64,000 nucleotides of DNA, from contig NZ_CP041063.1 in the NCBI RefSeq assembly GCF_011082085.1, positions 3,086,001-3,150,000 of the forward strand, written 5' to 3'. Of the stretch, positions 59,298 to 64,000 are shown piece after piece; the first letter of the stretch is position 1, and each line of letters starts with the position of its first letter. The position numbers were made by a program, and so were the translations under genes. Origin of the DNA: Bacillus sp. Cs-700. Its GTDB lineage: Bacteria; Bacillota; Bacilli; Bacillales; Guptibacillaceae. The notes under the pieces were generated by a model that saw nothing but the letters and a program-made list of their open reading frames with translations, searched no databases and had not been told where the DNA came from.

Positions 59298-60413
59298 TTA
59301 GCGTATAATTTCCCCGTTAATCATGGTTAAAAGAGGGCGAGCATCATACTGAAAAGGATGATTGGACCAGAGTACTAAGTCGGCATCTTTTCCGACTTCA
59401 ATGCTGCCAATTCGATGGTCAACGCCAAGACTTTTTGCGGGATTAAGGGTAATGCCTTCAATGGCTTTTTCTTCACTTAATCCTTCTCTAACCGCAAGTG
59501 CAGCACATATGTTCAAGTATTGGATTGGAACGTACGGATGATCTGTTGTAATCGATACTTCAATACCATGACTATTTAAGATTCCATAAGTAGCCCATGT
59601 TTTATTTTTAAGTTCGATTTTAGAACGTCTTGTCATTGATGGTCCTACTGTTACTTTCATGTTTTGTCCGCTAAGTTCATCGGCAATAAGATGTCCTTCG
59701 GTACAGTGCTCAATTCTGAGATCGAGATTAAATTCCCTGGCAAAGCGAACGGCTGTTAAGATATCATCAGCTCGATGAGCGTGTATTCTAACAGGGATTT
59801 CTCGATTGAGCGCTGCAATTATAGGTGCTATACGCGGATGCTCTTTTTGATTTGAGCGGCTTGCATCATAGAATGCTTCACGCAGTAATCCCATAATCCC
59901 CATTCTGGTAATTGAGTCATTGTTTGATTGACTATGCACTCGTTTGGGATTTTCTCCTAAGGCAATTTTAAGTCCAGCTATTTCTCTTACAATCATTTTC
60001 TCTACATTTTTTCCATGTGTTTTTAAAACAGTAGTTAAGCCGCCAATAATATTGGCACTCCCTGGCATAACCTGAACGGAGGTAACACCAAAGGCAATGG
60101 CATCTTTAAAGCCAACGTCTAATGGATTAACACCATCAAGAGCTCTCACATGGGGCGTTAGAGCTTCTACCGTTTCATTGGCATCATTTCCAGCCCAACC
60201 AGTCCCTTCATCATATAGCCCCAAATGTGTATGAGCATCGATGAAACCAGGAAAAAGATGATAACCTTTCCCGTCAATAACTGTCATTGTAGGTTCCTCA
60301 GGTATAGATGGAGATATTTGATGGATAAGTCCGTTTTTTACGAGAACATCTGCACAGGGTAGTAATGGGGAAGCAACCGGATAGACGCGAGCTTGCTTAA
60401 ATAAAATTGTCAT
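59298..60413 (-). CDS. Imidazolonepropionase-like amidohydrolase
   Basis: 371 residues from ATG 60413, after AGGTGAATAAG; an in-frame GTG at 60422 overlaps that site. Amidohydrolase superfamily: F-P-G-F-I-D-A-H-T-H-L-G with the metal His pair near 60, I-R-I-H-A-H-R-A, I-E-H-C-T-E-G-H and the metal Asp in S-I-T-T-D-H-P. The end has G-S-I-E-V-G-K-D-A-D-L-V-L-W. No signal peptide. The substrate is unknown. Single gene. Confidence 0.83.
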   Translation of the reverse strand: MTILFKQARVYPVASPLLPCADVLVKNGLIHQISPSIPEEPTMTVIDGKGYHLFPGFIDAHTHLGLYDEGTGWAGNDANETVEALTPHVRALDGVNPLDVGFKDAIAFGVTSVQVMPGSANIIGGLTTVLKTHGKNVEKMIVREIAGLKIALGENPKRVHSQSNNDSITRMGIMGLLREAFYDASRSNQKEHPRIAPIIAALNREIPVRIHAHRADDILTAVRFAREFNLDLRIEHCTEGHLIADELSGQNMKVTVGPSMTRRSKIELKNKTWATYGILNSHGIEVSITTDHPYVPIQYLNICAALAVREGLSEEKAIEGITLNPAKSLGVDHRIGSIEVGKDADLVLWSNHPFQYDARPLLTMINGEIIR

Positions 60414-60572
60414 CTTATTCACCTATTATCTATTAGTTTTAATGTTTGACATAGCCGTTATTAGGTTTTTATATAGTATAGCCATTATCGTTAAAGGTTG
60501 CTATATAATCGAGTGTAGACAGCGAAGAATTATTTTAATCGACTTTAGGGGCATTTCTAAGGCTTGGTAAGT

Positions 60573-60607
60573 TAGAAAAAAACCTGCTGATATTATACCA
60601 GCAGGTT
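60573..60607 (-). terminator. Terminator of yfhF
   Basis: On the minus strand AACCTGCTG/CAGCAGGTT around a 9-nt loop, followed by a run of seven T. Confidence 0.82.
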
Positions 60608-61495
60608 CTCGAGAGCATCTTTTAATTTAATATAGCGGAAGGGATAGCCGAGTTCTTTCGCTTTTTGTGGTAGGACACATTGACCTTTTAACACAATTCC
60701 ACTCTTTTCTCCTAAAGCAGCCTGCACTGGCGCTTCTGGAACAGGCATCCAGTGTGGTCGATTCAGTACTTCACCGACCGTTTTACCAAAATCATTCATT
60801 CTTTTTGGTTCAGGTGCCGTAACGTTTAATGGTCCTTGAACTGATTCGTGATCGACGGCAAATCTGATCATTCCAACAACGTCCATGATATGTACCCAGG
60901 AATACCATTGACGTCCGTCTCCAAGTTTTCCACCCATAAATAATTTATAGGGTAGTACCATTAATGGTAGTGCACCTTCTTCGCCAAGAATAACGCCAAA
61001 ACGAGCAAGAACTGTTCTTACACCATGGTTTTGTGCTTTCATTGCTTCATCTTCCCATTTTCTTGAAACATCAGCTAGAAAATCTGAGCCGGGCTCTGTA
61101 TCATTTTCCGTAAATGATTGATCAAGAGAGGAGCCATAAAAGCCAATCGCCGAAGCGTTTACAAGTACGCGAGGTTTTTGGTCAAGTTTCTCTATGATTG
61201 AAGTGATCTCTCTAGTTGCGGAGATACGACTATCGAGAATGCGTTGTTTCCGCTCTTCCGTCCAACGTCCACTATTGATCGACTCGCCGGCTAAATTAAT
61301 AAAAGCATGAATATTGGGCAGTTCTTTTTCTGGCTCAGCGTCGTCCTGCAACCATTTCACATATGTAACACCTTTCTTAACAGGTTTGTTTGCAGGATTA
61401 CGTGTTAGGATATACACAGAATGCCCATCATTAACAAATGACTCAGTTAGAGCGCTTCCGACAAAACCTGTTCCTCCGGTGATCGCAATGTTCAT
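60593..61495 (-). CDS. yfhF: TIGR01777-family NAD-dependent epimerase-like protein (YfhF)
   Basis: 300 residues with TTAGGAGG before the start. Extended-SDR fold: M-N-I-A-I-T-G-G-T-G-F-V-G-S-A-L, N-L-A-G-E-S-I, N-A-S-A-I-G-F-Y-G and a C-terminal DUF1731 segment (V-L-P-Q-K-A-K-E-L-G-Y-P-F-R-Y). It is next to recX as in B. subtilis. Members are linked to cell division inhibition by old annotation only; no activity is known. Confidence 0.9.
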   Translation of the reverse strand: MNIAITGGTGFVGSALTESFVNDGHSVYILTRNPANKPVKKGVTYVKWLQDDAEPEKELPNIHAFINLAGESINSGRWTEERKQRILDSRISATREITSIIEKLDQKPRVLVNASAIGFYGSSLDQSFTENDTEPGSDFLADVSRKWEDEAMKAQNHGVRTVLARFGVILGEEGALPLMVLPYKLFMGGKLGDGRQWYSWVHIMDVVGMIRFAVDHESVQGPLNVTAPEPKRMNDFGKTVGEVLNRPHWMPVPEAPVQAALGEKSGIVLKGQCVLPQKAKELGYPFRYIKLKDALENLLV

Positions 61496-61628
61496 ATTAT
61501 TTTCCTCCTAAGCGTGCGCGATGTACTTCTAATACTTCTTTACCCATAATCATAATCCTTTAATCAAATGCTCAAACTTCATGGCTAATTTCAGAAAGTG
61601 CTACAATGGAACTGGAGGTGAGTGCATC

Positions 61629-62435
61629 GTGAAGGTTACACGAATTACGACTCAGAAAAATAATAATGAGCGTTTTTCAATATTTATTGATAAAGGATCT
61701 GGTGAAGAGTTCGGTTTCGGAGTTGATCAAGATGTTTTGATTAGCTTTGGTCTCCGAAAAGGTGTTGAATTAAGTGACGAAATGCTTGAAGGCATTCAGT
61801 TTGAGGACCAGATAAAAAAAGGCATGAATTACGCTTTGAATTATCTATCTTACCGGATGCGCTCAGAAAAAGAAGTGAAAGATTACCTTTTAAAAAAAGA
61901 GGTGCCAGAAGAAGCATTTCCTAAAATAATTGAAAAGCTTAAACGCTATGGCTATATAAATGATCTTGAGTTCGCCATTGCATTTGTAAGAACCAAGATA
62001 AATGCGGGTGGAAAAGGACCGTATGTTATTGCCCAAGAACTTAACCAAAAAGGGGTTACGAAACCAATGATTGATCAATCACTTGAAGAATACTCTTATG
62101 AACAGCAGCTTGAGATTGCTAAAAATTTAGCTGAAAAGAAAGCGTCAAAGCTTAAGAAGTCATCAGCAACGGAGCAAAAACAGAAAGTGAACCAGGAGCT
62201 GAGAGCGAAAGGATTTGACCGAGATATTATTCAAGAAGTGATGGAGCAAATCAATTTAGATAAAGGCGATAACGAAGAGTGGGAAGCCCTCGTTATGCAA
62301 GCTCAAAAAGCCGAACGTCGATACAGTAAGCTAGGACGTAGAGAATTTGATCAAAAGATGAAGCAGTTTTTGTATCGAAAAGGATTCCCATTTCCATTAA
62401 TTAATAAGTACCTTGAAGAATTTAACGATCAATAA
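61629..62435 (+). CDS. recX: RecX, regulator of RecA
   Basis: 268 residues from GTG 61629, nine bases after GGAGGTG; the frame opens 16 codons earlier without a ribosome site. Three RecX helical repeats are visible: N-Y-A-L-N-Y-L-S-Y-R-M-R-S-E-K-E-V-K-D-Y-L, the Y-G-Y-I-N-D-L-E-F-A region and the C-terminal R-K-G-F-P-F-P-L-I. RecX binds RecA filaments and tunes recombination and SOS. Its 3' end overlaps the facing SDR gene by 14 bp. Confidence 0.92.
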   Translation: MKVTRITTQKNNNERFSIFIDKGSGEEFGFGVDQDVLISFGLRKGVELSDEMLEGIQFEDQIKKGMNYALNYLSYRMRSEKEVKDYLLKKEVPEEAFPKIIEKLKRYGYINDLEFAIAFVRTKINAGGKGPYVIAQELNQKGVTKPMIDQSLEEYSYEQQLEIAKNLAEKKASKLKKSSATEQKQKVNQELRAKGFDRDIIQEVMEQINLDKGDNEEWEALVMQAQKAERRYSKLGRREFDQKMKQFLYRKGFPFPLINKYLEEFNDQ

Positions 62436-63093
62436 AAATTTCTTTCTGCCCCTTATCTTCCTCAATGATTTGTTTTGCTTTCTCTAAAGCGGATTTTAAT
62501 CTAGTGGGATCAGATATATGGTTCGAATGAGACCAGAAAGGCGTATTCATTCCACCCATATAGACCGCCGTAGCGCTTACACCAGTGCCTTCAAGTTCTT
62601 TCCACAGGCTCTCTGTAAATCCTCTCACAGCGTATTTTGAGGCCACATAAACAGATTCATGTTTCTTTCCTTTCAAGCCTGCCGTAGAGATGATATTCAT
62701 AATGCGACCTTTCCTTTCTTTTAATATCGGTAGAAAGGCTTGGGTCGTGAAAATCGTCCCTTTTACATTTGTATCTATGACATGGTGAATGTCTGAAATC
62801 GTCATCTCTTCTAAGGAACCGAATGTCCCTATTCCGGCATTATTCACAAGAAGATCAACGCTAAGGTCATCTTCTTTCAGTTTCTTTGTCAAATGCGCTA
62901 GATCATCAGGGTTTGTTATGTCGCATTGGTAGCTCAGACATGTCGCGTTTTCTTTCTCGATATGCTGACAGGTAGAGGTAAGTTTTTCTTTTGTTCTTCC
63001 TACTAATACCATACGATGTCCTTCTTTTGCCCAGCGCTTTGCAAGTTCAGCGCCTAGGCCAGACCCAGCTCCCGTAATTAAGATGGTTTTCAT
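62422..63093 (-). CDS. Short-chain dehydrogenase/reductase
   Basis: 223 residues with AAGGAGTGATTT before ATG 63093. I-L-I-T-G-A-G-S-G-L-G-A for NAD(P), N-N-A-G-I-G, catalytic Ser in I-S-T-A-G and Y-V-A-S-K. It ends 14 bp inside recX tail to tail, and there is no terminator between them. The substrate is unknown; this gene is not part of the B. subtilis yfh order that I recall, so it may be an insertion in the block. Confidence 0.82.
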   Translation of the reverse strand: MKTILITGAGSGLGAELAKRWAKEGHRMVLVGRTKEKLTSTCQHIEKENATCLSYQCDITNPDDLAHLTKKLKEDDLSVDLLVNNAGIGTFGSLEEMTISDIHHVIDTNVKGTIFTTQAFLPILKERKGRIMNIISTAGLKGKKHESVYVASKYAVRGFTESLWKELEGTGVSATAVYMGGMNTPFWSHSNHISDPTRLKSALEKAKQIIEEDKGQKEIFIDR

Positions 63094-63188
63094 AGTAAAT
63101 CACTCCTTGATGTAAGCGTAGCATATTTTTGTCAGGAAGCAGAAAATAAACTATACTTGGGGGAAGAATAGAGTAGTGGAGGTTAAGA

Positions 63189-63509
63189 ATGGAAAAGCGT
63201 TTCAGTGAAATGAGTGAGCAGGAATTACGAAGTGAAATAGCACTTCTTAGTGAAAAAGCACGTCGAGCTGAGCAGATGGGAATGGTGAATGAATTTGCTG
63301 TTCATGAGCGCAGAATAGCTCTTGCAAAATCCTATTTAATTAACCCTGAGAACTTTGCTCCTGGTGAGATGTATGAAATAGATGGCGACCCAGGTTCAAC
63401 ATTTAGAATAGACTATATGAACGGAACGTTTGCCTGGGGATATCGTGAGGGAAATAAGGAAATAGAAGCATTTCCTATCTCGATGCTCATTAAAAAAGAG
63501 CAGCAGTAA
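63189..63509 (+). CDS. yfhH: YfhH-family protein (DUF1811)
   Basis: 106 residues, start ATG after GGAGGTTAAGA. An N-terminal helical pair (M-S-E-Q-E-L-R-S-E-I-A-L-L-S-E-K-A-R-R-A-E-Q) and a small SH3-like beta domain (F-R-I-D-Y-M-N-G-T-F-A-W-G-Y-R) match YfhH. Located between recX and sspK as in B. subtilis. Function unknown. Confidence 0.87.
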   Translation: MEKRFSEMSEQELRSEIALLSEKARRAEQMGMVNEFAVHERRIALAKSYLINPENFAPGEMYEIDGDPGSTFRIDYMNGTFAWGYREGNKEIEAFPISMLIKKEQQ

Positions 63510-63525
63510 TGCTGCTCTCTTCATT
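63492..63525. terminator. Bidirectional terminator
   Basis: GAGCAGCA/TGCTGCTC with a GTAA loop and a T run stronger on the minus strand. It lies between yfhH and the facing small gene. Confidence 0.8.
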
Positions 63526-63526
63526 T

Positions 63527-63685
63527 CTAAGATCGTTTTCTCGTTTGCACTTGAAGAACGATATCGTTATACGTTTGCTTTGATTGTCCATTTACCTGAT
63601 TGTGCGCGTGTTTTGGGTTTGCAGTTGGAGATTGGAATGGATCCTCATATTTCGGATGAAGCCGATTTCGGTTATTTTTACCCAT
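63527..63685 (-). CDS. Small YpzG/SspP-like protein
   Basis: 52 residues from ATG 63685, preceded by AGGAGGCAGCT. M-G-K-N-N-R-N-R-L-H-P...N-P-K-H-A-H-N-Q-V-N-G-Q-S resembles the YpzG-type small proteins of spore formers (shared N-P-K-H-A-x-x-Q-V-N-G). Hydrophilic and Asn/Lys-rich, located next to sspK. A spore-associated role is inferred. Confidence 0.65.
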   Translation of the reverse strand: MGKNNRNRLHPKYEDPFQSPTANPKHAHNQVNGQSKQTYNDIVLQVQTRKRS

Positions 63686-63710
63686 AGCTGCTGCCTCCTA
63701 TATGAGAAAA

Positions 63711-63866
63711 TTATCCCTGACGGTTGCCTGTACGATTAGATGCGCTCATGCGCTCCTGTGGATGAGTGTTAATCGATCCGTCAGCTCGTTTCGATGCATA
63801 TTCTTCTTTCGCGCGTGGTTCTCCAGAAAACTTTGCATCTGGAAAACCGGTTTTTTTGTTTCTCAT
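63711..63866 (-). CDS. sspK: Small acid-soluble spore protein K
   Basis: 51 residues from ATG 63866, after [26 protein letters not shown] followed by H-P-Q-E-R-M is the SspK signature. It is made in the forespore in B. subtilis. The apparent longer ORF upstream has no better start. Confidence 0.92.
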   Translation of the reverse strand: MRNKKTGFPDAKFSGEPRAKEEYASKRADGSINTHPQERMSASNRTGNRQG

Positions 63867-63994
63867 GATTGTGCGCCCCTTTCCAATATCGTGTTGTGAA
63901 GCAGGCACACAATTAGTATGCGAATCAGAACGTTATGTTATGTGTGATTTATTAAGTTCTACATTGAAAGTACAACATGAAAGGAGCATGCCTC

Positions 63995-64000
63995 ATGGAA
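63995..64000 (+). CDS. First two codons of a gene cut by the window edge
   Basis: ATG-GAA at 63995 is eight bases after AAGGAG, a clean translation start. By synteny the next gene would be yfhJ, but only two codons are visible. Confidence 0.5.

Noticed and set aside
60445-60473. TTGACA with a TATA-like box on the plus strand
   Set aside because: It points into the 3' end of the antisense yfhF gene, the -10 match is poor, and no plus-strand gene follows before recX.
1-64000. CRISPR arrays, insertion sequences, prophage genes, rRNA or intact tRNA genes
   Set aside because: Looked for in both strands; no repeat-spacer pattern, transposase, integrase, phage structural gene or complete tRNA was seen.

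Overview
The window is a 64 kb chromosomal segment of a low-GC, endospore-forming member of the Bacillaceae. Gene content and order match the Bacillus subtilis yfk-yfj-yfh region and nearby loci: yfmM, yfmJ, ywbE, lia, ykuI, yfkJ, yfkH, yfkF, yfkD, pdaA, yfjP, yfjO-type, yfhD, yfhE, yfhF, recX, yfhH and sspK. Spore formation is supported by sspK and pdaA. I see no rRNA genes, intact tRNAs, CRISPR arrays, prophage or insertion sequences. Most genes have clear Shine-Dalgarno sequences, and many convergent pairs share a hairpin terminator.

Layout: 1-5.3 kb holds a truncated glycosidase-like protein, a lone receiver and a hybrid histidine kinase. 5.3-10.9 kb holds an ABC-F ATPase (yfmM), a secreted endonuclease I, a Mn-catalase, a staygreen homologue and an SDR. 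11-15.3 kb is a sigma-54 unit: a PAS-AAA-Fis activator, a textbook -24/-12 promoter, a YjiH-type membrane protein and a class III aminotransferase. A palindrome repeated three times is the probable activator site. 15.5-18.1 kb holds a DedA protein, a thioredoxin-fold gene interrupted by an in-frame TGA that looks like selenocysteine (UxxC), and a wall-anchored two-repeat protein. 18.3-21.6 kb holds a HelD-type helicase and a secreted TIM-barrel protein behind a c-di-GMP-I riboswitch. 22-25.7 kb is the lia envelope-stress operon (liaIH-liaFSR, no liaG).

25.8-40.4 kb is mixed: YitT, TspO-like and RarD membrane proteins, yfmJ, a DrrAB-type exporter, an orphan SidA-type N-hydroxylase, two PAS-STAS proteins (one a LOV blue-light receptor) and ykuI. 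40.4-43.5 kb is a probable operon joining YjbQ, a low-molecular-weight phosphatase, a fructosamine-3-kinase-like repair kinase, YtxH and YfkH. 43.5-53.4 kb holds a P1B4 metal ATPase and ykuV, each with a Fur/PerR-type box, a VLRF1-type release factor, transporters and stress proteins. 53.5-57.7 kb is the yfkD-pdaA-yfjP-yfjO block. An intergenic cluster of DnaA boxes follows at 57.7-57.9 kb. 58-64 kb is the yfh block.

The most notable observations are the candidate selenoprotein with a SECIS-like hairpin, the DnaA-box cluster, the sigma-54 regulon with its repeated palindrome, the c-di-GMP riboswitch, the FN3K/phosphatase repair pair, and a tRNA-like element that can refold into a long hairpin before an acetyltransferase gene. 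All functional calls come from reading the sequence and recalling families; no database search was run.
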